The notes beneath the pieces are model-generated. The model was not told where the DNA came from and ran no database searches. It worked only from the letters and a program-made list of their open reading frames with translations. DNA of 53,500 bases, taken from assembly GCA_009760855.2 (NCBI GenBank), contig WPIO01000037.1, forward strand, positions 916,501 through 970,000. The letters run 5' to 3'. The DNA is from Cristatella mucedo. Taxonomy: Eukaryota > Bryozoa > Phylactolaemata > Cristatellidae. Position 1 is the first letter of the stretch; each line of letters starts with the position of its first letter. The translations under genes and the position numbers were made by a program. This document shows positions 36,601-46,953 of this stretch, piece by piece.

Positions 36601-37835
36601 CAATGCCGAAGAGAAGTTCGGCGGCAGCAGCAGCAGCAGTCTCGAGCTCGCTTGAGCCCTGTTGTGCCTGCCATGCTTCTGTCGTGTGCTGCACGAGCTC
36701 TATGCATGCAGCAGCAGCAGCAGCAGCATGCCACTCATTTTGACGTGTCGCCGGCACTGTAGGAACGCTACGGGGCTGACGAAATGCAACCGCTGCGCAT
36801 CGACAATGCTAGTGGTGGGGTGGTCATGTGCTGTGCACGCACTCAGTCCCCTTCTTGCCTACGTTCACTAGGAGCCGTGCTGCCAAAGGATACCGATGAG
36901 TTCTACCAGTTCTGCTACATTAACAGCAAGGGTCAGGTGCGAGGCGCCAGCACGCCGTTTCAGTTCAGGAGGTCAGATCCTGACGACGACGAGGGGGATT
37001 TCGTCGAGGAGATCATCGAGGACATGCTAGTCGTGACCAGCAAGAGCGCTGTACTGGACGAGAAGCTCGACCTGGCGACAGAGAAGATCAAGGTTCTGAC
37101 TGAGGTATGAACGTGCCGTGCCGGCCACTGCCGGCGGCGCCACGTGCGTCGCCAGCCAGCTGCCAAGGCTGCCGCCGATGCCTGCTGCCGCCTGGCTTGC
37201 GTGCAGCAGGGCGTCTACTCATGAGCAGCGGCGGCCATTTTCCGGCAGGAGAAGCTTGAGTTGGTGAAGGACCGGCAGAACCTGATGCTGGAGCTGTCCA
37301 CTTTGAAGAAGAAGCACGAGGAGCAGCGGGCGAGCGCCGACCGCTTGGCCGCCAACCTCGAGGTTAACACCGAGATCGCTAACCCGTTCGTCGCTTCGAG
37401 GGCTGCGCTGGGGGCGGGCTGGCGGCGCAGGCAGAGCTACATCGCCCGGTTTTCGGGTTGGGCTCATCCATGCTGTTACGAACGTTTCGTAGCGACAGCT
37501 GAACCGGAAGCCTGTGCGCCACGGTCCCAGTCCTGGCAAGTGCTAGCCAGATACTGAGTGGAGCTAGTGCCTCTGGCGGGTTTCGTGCAACAGCGCACGA
37601 GTCACGTCGAACTACACTGGTCTCACGGCGTTGCGACTGTCACGTGCTTCACGGCTTTCGTGCTGCTTATTCCAGGCGCAGCAATTGCTTGCCGAAGCAT
37701 TCAACAGGAATTTGGTATCCGCCGAAGCCGAGCGTTTAAAGTTGACCCTCAAGACTGAAGAGCTAGCAAAGGTACTGCCTAGTGCTCGCGATTTGAGCTG
37801 AATATTCCGGCGCCGAGGTGTCTGAGCGTTCGTGC

Positions 37836-37885
<50 letters not shown>

Positions 37886-38311
37886 TTTTCCAATCGCTGC
37901 ATTGCTTGTAGCAAAATGCCGAGTTCGCCGAGCGTGAGTTGGGGTTGAGGGCACAGCTGGCTCAGCTGAAGTCCGCCTGGCAAGCGGCGCGAGACGACGC
38001 CCTGCAGCACTCAGCCTTGCTTCGAGACAAAGCCGAGTCGCTGCTCACGGTCGAGGCGAGGTACTCTGCGCAGCTGTGCGAGGCCAAGGAGCAGCTGGCC
38101 TGCCTGGAGGCTGCCAAAGACCAGCTGCTAGTGCAGTTCAACCGAGTCTGCGATGACCTTCGGAGTGAACGTGGCAGGTTCGCCGACCTTGAGCAAACGC
38201 TGTCCAGCAGCCAGGTCAGGGTCGCATCACAGCCTTTAGCTATCTCTCCTCTCTTGCTCTCCCTGTCTCTCTCTCGGTTTCTCTCTCACTCTTTCTGTTT
38301 TTCTTGCTCAG

Positions 38312-38392
<81 letters not shown>

Positions 38393-41300
38393 CTCTCTCA
38401 TCTGTAGTCTTGCTTATGCGCCGTGTCGTCTGCTGACCACCACCCTCTTCCCTCTCTGTCGTTGATGACCTGCCTCTCTTGCCACCCAGGCCGAGATGAA
38501 AGGGCAGCAGCGGCAGACGGAGGAACGTCTGCGCAGCCAGCTGGATGCTGCCATGCAGGCGAGCAGAGGCAGCCAACTCGAGGCAGCAGAGCTGAGGGCC
38601 AAGCTTGAGGTCAGTGCTGCATCCCCCTGGGGGAGGGGCGGATGAAGGGCCGACAGCCCCGGTCTCTTTTCCCTGAGCTTGCAAGGGCCGTGAGGTTAAG
38701 GGGGGGGGACAGGCTGACCAGCCAGCCAGCCAGCCACTGGAAGAGGGAACAGCCAGCCAGCCGCAGAGGTGCGGCAGCGTCACGCGCGACAGCTGCGTGG
38801 CGGTGCGTCTCGTGCAGCGCCGACACAGTAGTGCGCCTGGCGCCGGTTGTCCAGTGCTGGGCCGCTTCTCGCCACGGCCTCCATGTCGTGCGTAGCCGTA
38901 TTATTATGTTTCCTACCGTTCGTAAGCATCGCCGCAATCGTTCCTAATGAATCGTGCAGAAGGCCCAGGGCGAGGACCAGCGGCTCAGACAGGCGCTGGC
39001 GGCCAGCGAGGAGAAGATCAAGGAGCTCATCGGACACAATGCAGCACTCGTCGAGGAGACAGGCTGTGAGCAAGAGGAAGCGAAGCAGGTGCGTGCGTTC
39101 GAGTGTCAAGTGTGTTGAGTGTCGCATGAGCTGGGACCGAAGCCTCGGGCAGGCCGTGTGCGCGCAAGGCGGGGCGATGTAGCGCAAAGCGGCTTCTGGG
39201 CGCAGGCTGCGTGGAGGTATCGTGCCTCCCTTCCCTCCCCCCCTCTGTCGGGCTGTTGCGTGAGTTGCTTCTCTGAGGAACCTTTTACGCCCGAAGCGAG
39301 CGCCTAACGTTGCATTTCTGTCATTCCCACGATGCAGGTGTCGAGCGCTCTGCACGCCGAGCTTGCTGGCGTGAAAGCGAGACTGGCCGAGACTGAGAGC
39401 CAGCTTCGGCAGAGTCAGCAGCCACCTCCGCAGGGAGGCGGGGACCTCGCGAATAGCAGTCTGGACAGCTACCACGCGCTGCTGACTGCCTACGAAGAGC
39501 TCAAGGCTCTGATAAAGGAGCGCACACACGAGCGGGACTCGCTCTTTCGAAGCGAGGTTCGAATATCTTCCTCCCATGGCGGCGGCCACTGACTGCTTAT
39601 CGTGGCGGATGGGCGGCACCTGTGGCGGCATGCCGTTCGTAGCTTGTGCTGCCATATGCCCCTTCGCAGTGTCGTTTTGCTGCCTAACTGGAGTGGCGCT
39701 TTAGCCGGTGTCTGCGTCCCCCCCCCGGATTGAGGGCGTGCCTCCTAAACGAGGCTGAGCCCAAGCAGGCACCAGATTTACGTGACGTGGCGCTCCAGCG
39801 GGTCCCCGAGGAAATCGTTCAGTGCCCTGCCCCCACAGCCATGGACAGGAAGGAAGGGTGGCCTCTCCGTTGTGTGAGGCCTCCGTTGTTCGGCCCGCGA
39901 CTTCCGACAGCGTACTGTCGCTCAGTGCTATTTGCGAACCAACGGGTGGCACCCCCCCCCCCTAGTCCGAGTAAGGACTTGGCATAGCGGCTCGCTGGCT
40001 GATGCCGCTTGACCTGCACCGCTTGCGGCAATTGTAGGCAGCAGCAGAGCGATGGAGCTCTCAGTGCTTGTGCGCTCGTCTTCGCTAGCGCTACTCGTTT
40101 GATTAGCACCGTGTTTTGTCACTGGCCTTATTTTCGTTTCATTTGCACCATGCGAAGGCGATGTGCAGTGGTGAAAACAGAACGTCCCTTTCCTGCTCTG
40201 TTGGTCATCGGCTAGCCTTGCGGTCAGCATGTGCACAGCCGGTGCGAAGGGGCCTGAATCGGCCCGGTAGCCAGGAATTGTAATGGGACAAAAACCTTGA
40301 CCTTGTCCAGACCGACCAACACGGAGCAAGGCAGCCGAATGACCAGTGTGTCCACAGATCGTTGAAAGCCTTTCGGCTTATGGAGTAGGGGAATCTGCAC
40401 CTCCCAAGCCCAGCAAAGTAGTTTGCATGCATGCAGTGCTTATGTATTAGTGCGAACGCCTGTGACATGTTTGCCCCTTTTGAGGTTTATAATTAGTTTT
40501 TTTTTTCAAGTTATCTGGCGGCTCGTGTGTGTGTGTGTGTGTGTGTGTGCGTGCGTGCGTGTGTTACTGACTCCATGGCGCATCCTCGTGTGTTCCTAGA
40601 GACACTTTCGCTCAGCTAACAGCAAGCTGACGTTGGAGAACCGAAGTCTGACTGCTCAGCTCGCTGCCGCTGCTGAGGAGTGCACCGGTCTGCGAAAGGA
40701 AAGCCAGTTGATGAAGGCGGCAGCCGACAAGCGCTGCGCTACTTGCACCGGAAGCGGCCTCGGTATGATAGGAGCTGGCATGCAGCCCGCTCGCCCAGCC
40801 TGGGCTGTGCTAGGCCGCTACGTGCTAGAGAAGCGAGCGCAAAATGAGGAAATCTGCCGGTTCCGTAGGGGACAGCTGGGTGTGCGCGCTGCCGACTCCG
40901 GCAGCCACTACCACCACCGGCACTCCGGCGGCAACGTCTGCCGACGACAGTGCTGGCGGAGGCGCCACCGCCGCAGCGGAAAAGCAGCAACGCTCGGCGA
41001 CTGAGAAGGCGCTGCATGACCAGCTGGCCGCGTCTGAGGAATACTACATTTCCACTCTGCAGCAGGTTCAGAAGGACCTGCAGGACGAGCGCAAAGCGAG
41101 ACAGGAACTGCAGCAGCTGCTGCTCACACAGGCCAGCCGCTGCTCCTGCAAAGAGGTGAGAGAGCTTGCGCACGCGAGGAGCCGCGGTGGCGATGAAACC
41201 GTGCAGAGGAAAGGCGCACGTGCGTGGTGGCACAGGATTGCAGCGCACGAATGCACACCAACGCTTGGTTTGGTGAGTTGCAGATGATATGGGGTCGTTG

Positions 41301-42798
41301 GGATCATTTGTTGTTTTTTTGTAAACATTATCGCACAGTGGTCTTCGTTAGTGGTCCTCGTTGGGCCTGTGTTGATGTAGCTTTGTCTGTTTGGCGTCTT
41401 GAGTGAACTGGCCGAAGCAGCCGTTTTATGTTGTCTTGCCACGCCCTCCAGTGTCACTGGCTTGCTGCATACACGGCGCTGAAGGGTTCTCTTCTCTATC
41501 TCTAGATTTCGGATGTTTTGTCTCATCGCCCCCGGGATAACTCGCTCAGCACGACCACAGCCAGAGCTGCTAGCCATGTCGACAGGTCGACAGGTATGCT
41601 GCCGTGGGTGCAGACCGGTGCCGACCATTTTCGTCCGGTCCACATGACCGAGGGGCTGCCGGTGGCGCTCAGTCGCGGCGAATATGGCGGCGCCACGCAG
41701 GCACGCCTCGAGCGGCAGGCAGGCAGCCAGTGTGACCAGCATAGGGCGTGCTGGGAGCTATGGCTCGCTGTTGCTTCGTGGTCCTTTCTTACACCCACCC
41801 GTCTAGCAAGCGATGCCCACCTCGGTCATCGTATCGCCTGTTTTCGTCCTGCAGAAGTTGCGTACCTTGCCTCCGGCAGCAGAGATCGACGCAACTCGTC
41901 TGATGACGAAGGCCACGGCCACATTTTGGAGCCTCCGGTCAACCGTGTCGTCGTGGCAGCCCCTCGCTACAGCGACAGCAGCAGGTCGACCGGTCGAGCG
42001 ATGGCTGCTGCAACTGGCTTGCCGGGACCGCTGCTGCCACCTACCGACCGGGCAGTGGTAGACCCACTGCAGTCGAATCGGCCCCGGCTGTTGCCTGCTG
42101 CTTTTGAGTCGGTGCGGTCCAATGCCGTACCGCTGCTGCTGCCGCCGCCTCCGCCACCGTCGTCTGGGCTGCAATATCCTGGTAAGCAGTGTCGTCTTGA
42201 TTAAGCCATCAACCGTCAACTGTTTCGTCATTTTTCTCCCTAAATGTAATTACGGCTGCTTTCGGGGTCTGCCATTCTGCTGCTGCTGCTTGCAAGGTGT
42301 TGGCGGAGCTCGGTGACGAAGTGCTCTCCATTGTTCTCAGGGCCGACGACCTGCTTCCCGCAGCCTTTCTTGAGTCCGGCTTCGTCGTATCGCCAGCAGA
42401 TGGGCACAAGGTGAGATTCTGCCTCTCGTGAGCGCTAAGCAATCTTCTTTTATGCTTTGGTCTTACGAGCTCGGTCCTTTCGATGGTCCAGTGCCGATCT
42501 GTTGCTGCCGCCACACCACGTTCGCTGATGGCGAAAGGCTGTGCATGCCGAGCATGCGGCACAATGCAATGCCGAACTGCTGGTGTTGGTCGGACTCTTC
42601 GGCCACCAGGCTTCCGCTCGTTAAAAAAAAATATCGGCTTCGGTGTTCTCATTTTGCAGAGAGCCTTCGGCCTCCGAGCAAATGCCTTCGGCCCTGGGGA
42701 GCCCACCTACAGAGTGCTGCGTGTGCGGAACGAGATTCGAGGCGCATCAGACCTTTGAACATCGCACCGAGCATGTCAACTTGCACTTCCCAGCGTAG
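30685..42798 (+). CDS. TAX1BP1: TAX1BP1/CALCOCO-family autophagy receptor (SKICH, CLIR, coiled coil, zinc finger), fourteen exons, complete
   Basis: Members of this family bridge ubiquitinated cargo to ATG8/LC3 on autophagosome membranes. Exons: 30685-30937, 36872-37104, 37249-37362, 37676-37771, 37912-38214, 38490-38609, 38960-39088, 39338-39556, 40600-40762, 40869-41155, 41506-41593, 41855-42181, 42341-42410, 42660-42798. All introns are GT-AG; the sum is 2541 nt (846 aa). Residues 6-118 are a SKICH domain ([34 protein letters not shown]). Residues 135-142 (DMLVVTSK) match the non-canonical LC3-interacting LVV motif. Residues about 145-660 are an E/K/L/Q-rich coiled coil. Residues 669-800 are a Ser/Pro-rich linker with a run of six prolines. 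Residues 820-839 form C-x2-C-x11-H-x3-H, with the stop seven residues later. Vertebrate TAX1BP1 is a little shorter (about 790 aa) and has two such fingers. Invertebrates may have only one family member, so the TAX1BP1 versus CALCOCO label is soft. Intron 1 (5.9 kb) holds a dead LINE. Confidence 0.93.
31190..32905 (+). mobile_element. 5'-truncated, dead L2-type non-LTR retrotransposon in intron 1 of the TAX1BP1-like gene
   Basis: Reverse-transcriptase motifs appear in order: [13 protein letters not shown] (31540s), [11 protein letters not shown] (motif A, 31750s), [13 protein letters not shown] (motif B, 31930s) and FYADDTQLY (catalytic motif C, 32010s). The C-terminal block typical of L2/CR1-like elements follows ([37 protein letters not shown]). 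The reading frame shifts at least three times between 31249 and 32173, so no enzyme can be made. The endonuclease domain is missing. The 3' end is GAGGGCGCTTTATCAAGTG followed by ATTATT repeats. A 21-bp in-frame tandem duplication lies at 32401-32442. Confidence 0.92.
33221..33330 (+). repeat. Truncated SINE, family A
   Basis: Head GGGTACTCGCTCTTAATGAC, box-B-like gtgggtttgagtcctgcag, and body TTGGTGATAGTCGTTAAG, joined directly to the antisense LINE fragment. The usual SINE tail is missing. Confidence 0.65.
33320..34100 (-). mobile_element. Antisense L2-type LINE fragment containing the RT catalytic motif
   Basis: The minus strand reads [18 protein letters not shown] around 33950-34000, homologous to [16 protein letters not shown] of the nearby sense element, and [14 protein letters not shown] around 33330-33370. 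The intervening part is decayed. It lies 0.4 kb downstream of the sense LINE in the same intron and in opposite orientation. Confidence 0.82.
34101..35621 (+). other. TAX1BP1-like intron 1, unassigned part
   Basis: Intronic sequence between the antisense LINE fragment and SINE-B. No exon-like block with matching phase is seen. Farther right, 36285-36750 has scattered CAG/CTG trinucleotide runs before exon 2. Confidence 0.4.
35622..35762 (-). repeat. tRNA-derived SINE, family B
   Basis: In intron 1 of the TAX1BP1-like gene, antisense. The reverse complement has TTTGGCCCAGTGGTTAAGG and TCGGCTTGAGCCCC. The tail is AATAGAGATTGAGGGCGCT followed by acacaaataaattac. Confidence 0.75.
37840..37881 (+). 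repeat. (CT)n microsatellite at a splice acceptor of the TAX1BP1-like gene
   Basis: About 20 CT units in intron 4, ending 30 nt before the CAAAATGCC start of exon 5. In sense orientation it extends the polypyrimidine tract. Confidence 0.95.
38312..38390 (+). repeat. (CT)n microsatellite in intron 5 of the TAX1BP1-like gene
   Basis: About 39 CT units, part of a wider pyrimidine-rich stretch from about 38230 to 38400. It lies roughly 100 nt upstream of the exon 6 acceptor at 38489. Confidence 0.95.
40526..40563. repeat. (GT)n/(GCGT)n microsatellite
   Basis: GTGTGT grading into GCGTGCGT within intron 8 of the TAX1BP1-like gene, shortly upstream of exon 9. Confidence 0.9.
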
Positions 42799-43295
42799 AG
42801 CTCCGTGGCAGCATTCCTTCTCCGCTCGGAATTCGCCTTCGATTCGCTCTATCCTTTTGTTGCGGAGGATACGTTTCGAATGATAATATCGCGGTTAGCC
42901 CCCGAGTTGTATGCATTGAATTTCATTCTCAGAGGTTTCTTTGATGTGCCGTTACTGAACCGATTTCATAATGTGCTGTTGCCTGAGGCACTATCCATCT
43001 ATCTAGTCTGCGATGACGAGTAACATGTAATTTTTTTTCTCTTGCTGTCGTGTCGACACCTTCCACCCCAATTTCAGCAGGTAGCCATCTTGCATCACGC
43101 AGTGTGCCAGCCTTTTGGATGTGTGCGGGATTTCTGCAGCTTCTCATGCTGTATAACTTACTTAGTTTGCTTTATTTTTTGTATCGAAGCTTCTCTCCTC
43201 ACGTGTACGTGCTGCAATGCAACAACTGCTGCTGACCAAGCAGGGCAATAATGCCTGTACACTAAACTTGAATAAAGATTGTCGGTGAACTTATA
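42799..43295 (+). other. 3' UTR of the TAX1BP1-like gene
   Basis: AT-richer sequence between the TAG stop and a canonical poly(A) signal about 470 nt downstream. No further coding similarity is seen. A cleavage site 15-30 nt after the signal is expected. Confidence 0.6.
43271..43276 (+). terminator. Poly(A) signal AATAAA
   Basis: An exact AATAAA, about 470 nt after the TAX1BP1-like stop codon and on the same strand. It is followed within 40 nt by T/G-containing sequence, as expected for a cleavage and polyadenylation site. Confidence 0.6.
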
Positions 43296-43861
43296 AAGAG
43301 CCCGAGTGCAGCCGACCTGCTGTCGTTTCGCCCTGTAATCGGCCATGGCAGCTGAGAGAGGAGCCTCGGAGACAGGCAGCACCTATTCTCCAAGTCCAGG
43401 ATGCATCGAGTCACTCACTGGCTTAAGTCAGGTTAGCAAGAGATATAATCATTTATAGCTCGCAGCCTTAGTCAAGCTGAGAATGTCAGAAGAAGCAATG
43501 GCAGCCAGATCGTCGTGTGGCGTTCAACCACAGTTGAATGTGCTATCAGACCGTACTCCGAAAGTGACTTTCGTTGCTTCGGGTGCACTTAAGTATGTTC
43601 GTCATTCTTTGACGGAGACAGAAGACTGTTTAGTTTATCAAACATTGTGGAGACATGTGTGCATCAAGCAGATTCAGCTTATCCTACGATGTGCATCATT
43701 GGCTAAGCTTCTGCCATGTTGGCGTTTTTCGTGGCTGCACTTGGTTTGAGCCACCATCCTACTCGGATCATTCTCTCCAAATGCCATCCTGCAGTAGCTT
43801 GCTTCAAGACAGCATATTCGGCCATACGCAGCGCTTTATATCGTACACTTCATTAATGGGC

Positions 43862-44032
43862 CGCGATAGTCCACGAAGTAAGGTTCGTGCTCTACACGAC
43901 CGGGGGAGGTGTCGGGTGTTCGAATCCAGCGGTGGGCGATCCTTTATATATATTTACTGCAAGCTGTGGCGATAGCCGTTAAGGCTCTTCTGCCACTAGA
44001 CAAACGAGGATGTCAAATCAGCTAATATTTAT
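43862..44032 (+). repeat. tRNA-derived SINE, family A
   Basis: Downstream of the TAX1BP1-like poly(A) site. Box B core GTTCGAATCC (about 43917-43926), body GTGGCGATAGCCGTTAAGGC, tail ACAAACGAGGATGTCAAATC then agctaatatttatt. Confidence 0.78.
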
Positions 44033-44531
44033 TGGACATGGCTTTTTTCGAAGGCATGTTCCTTTAAATAAGATGTTTTCTAAAATAAAAAGCAATTGCA
44101 GTAATACATGAGTCAGCAGTATTGAGATGAGCAGCAATGCGCAAGCATCGGGTCCATTTCTCAGCTTCAGCAATTGAGCGCTCCTTTAATGAGCACTTCC
44201 TGTCAACGTTGCTTTGTCGAAGTGCCATGGAAACACAGCTGTTATCGATTTGATCGAATTAATTCTTCACCAAATTCACGACCTCTTGCAGGCTAGATTT
44301 CTCAAAGTTTTATCGCTGATTTCTCTCAATTTGATTTTTAATGCAGTCACTGGTTACCGTGGGCAAATGGTCATTGAATATTATTGCAGTATCAAGTGTG
44401 TGCAGATAGAAATTCATCCCTGGGGAATAAATATTTGATCTTTTCTTCTCCTTCAGTCTTATATTACGAGAGTCCTGAAGAATCGAGCTAGCTAAAGTCT
44501 TGCTGTCACTTCATAATTTCGGGAAAATACG

Positions 44532-44588
44532 GTAAAACGAGATCAAGTTCTCTGAGGGCCCAATACAAGTGTATTATTTATAATAAAT
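44532..44588 (+). repeat. LINE/SINE-B 3' tail fragment
   Basis: Contains GAGATCAAGTTCTCTGAGGG, then CCCAATACAAGTGTATTATT. It is a solitary tail without a head. Confidence 0.6.
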
Positions 44589-46117
44589 AGCCACGGTTGG
44601 CAGGCGAAATGGTGCACTTTTATTTGGCGTTGGCCTAAGAGGAAATGCATAAACATGCCCACGAGGAAGAGGGCCACCATGCCTCGATCCCCCTTCGATC
44701 AACCTGAAGGGGTCGATCAGGCTCGTGAAGGTTGCCTTCCTATGATTGGCTGTCTTTCAAAGGGTTAATGTCTGACCCCTTTTCTTCGCTAAGTGGCTAT
44801 GCTTATGCAGTGTACTGCAACATACCGCCGGCTACGAGCAGAGCCCCGACCCGATTAACTGCAGTCTGGTGGGGTCTCGCCAAAGCCTAATCGAGTCGGG
44901 TCTTAAGGCGATCTGTGTCAGTCTTGATTATGTAAACAATAGGACTCCACATTAATGAATACCTATACCTGGCAACTGCCAGCACGGGAGGAAAGCAAGT
45001 GGAAGCTCGTGCTTAATGACTTTGCCGACTTCACAGCTGCAGACTGGTTCTGGCTGTAAAAAATCTCACCGGTCAGATCCTAGGTACCTGGTATACCGGT
45101 TATTTTAATAGGACGACACGAGATTTCAGGGCAGACGGCCAATATGTACCTTTTTAAGCTAGGCACCATTGGGAGATTTTATAGCATCAATAACCAGGCT
45201 TCAAAGAAAGGAAGGCAGTAGATGCATTGTCTTTTGGAGCTAAGCATCGTGGGGTTCAAAACGCCAATAACCAGATTTCAGAGGACACTCGACACGCCTT
45301 TGAAGCCCGAAATCCGGGAGGGATTGAGCTCAGTCGACGTGCCGGAGCATCATACTCCACAGAGACGAGAAACTCGTCCTGTTTGAAGGAACAAATCGCA
45401 AGCTCCAACCGCCTACTCCTACTCTTACTTGCCAGACGGTCGCACATACCTGGGAATCTGGTCAGGTGCTCTGCATTCGAGCGACCTGGTTCAGAATCTT
45501 GCCTTCACGACTGCTTCGTAGTTTCATACCCATGGTCTACTTCTCGAGTCAACTTCCAGTGGAAGACAGCCCCGTTATAGTTTTCCCGTAAAGGTACAAA
45601 AAGCACTTTTATACCGTCAGCCTTGCTTTAAGTCATCCTTTAGTGTTCGGGTCAAATGTAACTAAGACTGGGTCCGGTCCAACACTTAATGGAAAATTGA
45701 AGGGCTGAGCCAGGTTCGACTTCTTCCAAGAGCCCCTGTTTATGGGAGGCACACTGAGCTCTTCATTTAGGAATCAGATCACGATGAAGGGCCAGGCGAC
45801 CTAATCACAGAAAGGTTTAAACTAGCTATAAGGTGGATCCTGGAGGGCCATGTCCTACCTCCTTTACCAAAGCAATTTTCCCTCTCGATCCCTCTGGGAG
45901 TGGAGCAACAATGAAGTAAGACTTAAGCAAAACTGACCGGTGACCGCATAAACTTCCTGCAAGGATGACCGAAGCAGGACAGAAGCAAAACTTGCCCGTC
46001 AACGCTGCTTTATAACTGCAGCAACGATTGCTTGTGAAGCCATACCCACAGAATGTAGCTGATACTGACTGTCGGCTATATATAGCAAACCACAATTATA
46101 AGTAATTACGGTGATGA
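44589..46117. other. Intergenic, no recognised gene
   Basis: Between the TAX1BP1-like poly(A) region and the inverted duplication. Apart from the degenerate tandem repeat I see only short, non-conserved open frames. Confidence 0.4.
45152..45280. repeat. Degenerate tandem duplication, ~80 bp period
   Basis: Two copies of an agcta(g/a)gca(c/t)c...caataaccag(g/a)(c/t)ttca pattern at 45152-45202 and 45232-45280. No coding content is readable. Confidence 0.6.
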
Positions 46118-46195
46118 TTGCCTTATTAAACAGCCTCATTTATATAGCGGTTGAAGAGCCTAAGAGGCTTTCACACTGCCTGTAGTCGACAAAAA
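46118..46195 (-). repeat. SINE family A, 3' fragment
   Basis: The reverse complement has CTCTTCAACCGCTATATAAA, TGAGGCTGTTTAATAAGGC and a decayed body. No tRNA-like head remains. Confidence 0.6.
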
Positions 46196-46292
46196 GGCTA
46201 GCCAGCTGCACAACTCAAAGCCACAATGCATATCTTGAAATGCTACCAATGTGTTAAGAGCCAGTGTCCTGTGCAAGTCGGATGCTGTATAT

Positions 46293-46435
46293 AGAATTCA
46301 TTTGTATAGCGCCCCAAGAGAACTAAATCTCTGTTCAGGTGCTTCACATATGCCTCAGGGCTCGAGCCCACGACCTCAGCCAGACCTTGGTCCCCGGGGC
46401 GAGAGCACCTTAGCTGCTGGACCAAGCCAGCTCGG
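46293..46435 (-). repeat. tRNA-derived SINE, family B (left arm of inverted duplication)
   Basis: The reverse complement has TGGCTTGGTCCAGCAGCTAA (box A region), GAGGTCGTGGGCTCGAGCC (box B region) and AGTTCTCTTGGGGCGCTATA. It is the mirror copy of the SINE at 49346-49488. Confidence 0.85.
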
Positions 46436-46887
46436 TGCATGTGTGTCATGCTAACCATGCACCCCTTTGAAGAACCAACGGTACTCGGCAACGTGTACTT
46501 CTTTCTGGTGCGCAGACTTTAATCAGGAACACAAATCTCTTTGTCTTGGAACACCGACAGGAATGCTGCACCCCGATTCGCTAGCATTTCGGCTTGCACC
46601 TAGCGATAGGAGTGCTGCGTTCGGATTCGTTAGCTAACGTCGTGGTGCCCGCCTTGCACTGGCATGCAACTGCTGGCGGCTGGCTTCACTGCCATTCGCT
46701 AGGGTGGTGGTTAGTAGATGGCCAAGCAATCACTTCACACCAGAAAGGGCAAACGGTGAAAAAGTGCGGTCCAAGGATGGACGTCTGGAGCCGGCGCTCG
46801 CCCAGGCGCTTGCGCAGATGCAGAAGAACTTCCGGCCGCTGATCATCGGTCTCTTTTCTTCACTACTTCCTTCTGCGCTGCAGGCAG

Positions 46888-46953
46888 TGGCTGCCTCGAA
46901 ACAAGCTCGAGCCACTCGGCATCGACTCGGGCCTGGACAACGTGAAGCTCGCC
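46888..46953 (+). pseudogene. Truncated, inverted copy of the BRPF last exon (22 codons)
   Basis: The sequence repeats the start of the BRPF terminal exon on the opposite strand, from the TGG codon through LDNVKLA, then diverges abruptly after 46953. One amino-acid change is visible (V to I in EPLGVDSG). The copy keeps the polypyrimidine tract and both candidate acceptor AGs, but lacks the rest of the exon and the stop. It is the inner end of a large inverted duplication, so it is a by-product rather than a gene. Confidence 0.85.

Larger units (their letters stand above)
46287..46953 (+). repeat. Left arm of ~665 bp inverted duplication
   Basis: The reverse complement of 48825-49488 matches this arm nearly base for base, with scattered substitutions. 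It contains an antisense SINE-B (about 46293-46435), intron sequence, and the truncated BRPF exon copy. Both arms encode matching stretches such as [18 protein letters not shown] when read outward from the intron. Confidence 0.9.

Noticed and set aside
38642-39655. Long minus-strand open frame of 291 codons inside the TAX1BP1-like gene
   Set aside because: It is the antisense shadow of GC-rich exons 7 and 8 and their introns, with no recognisable domain.
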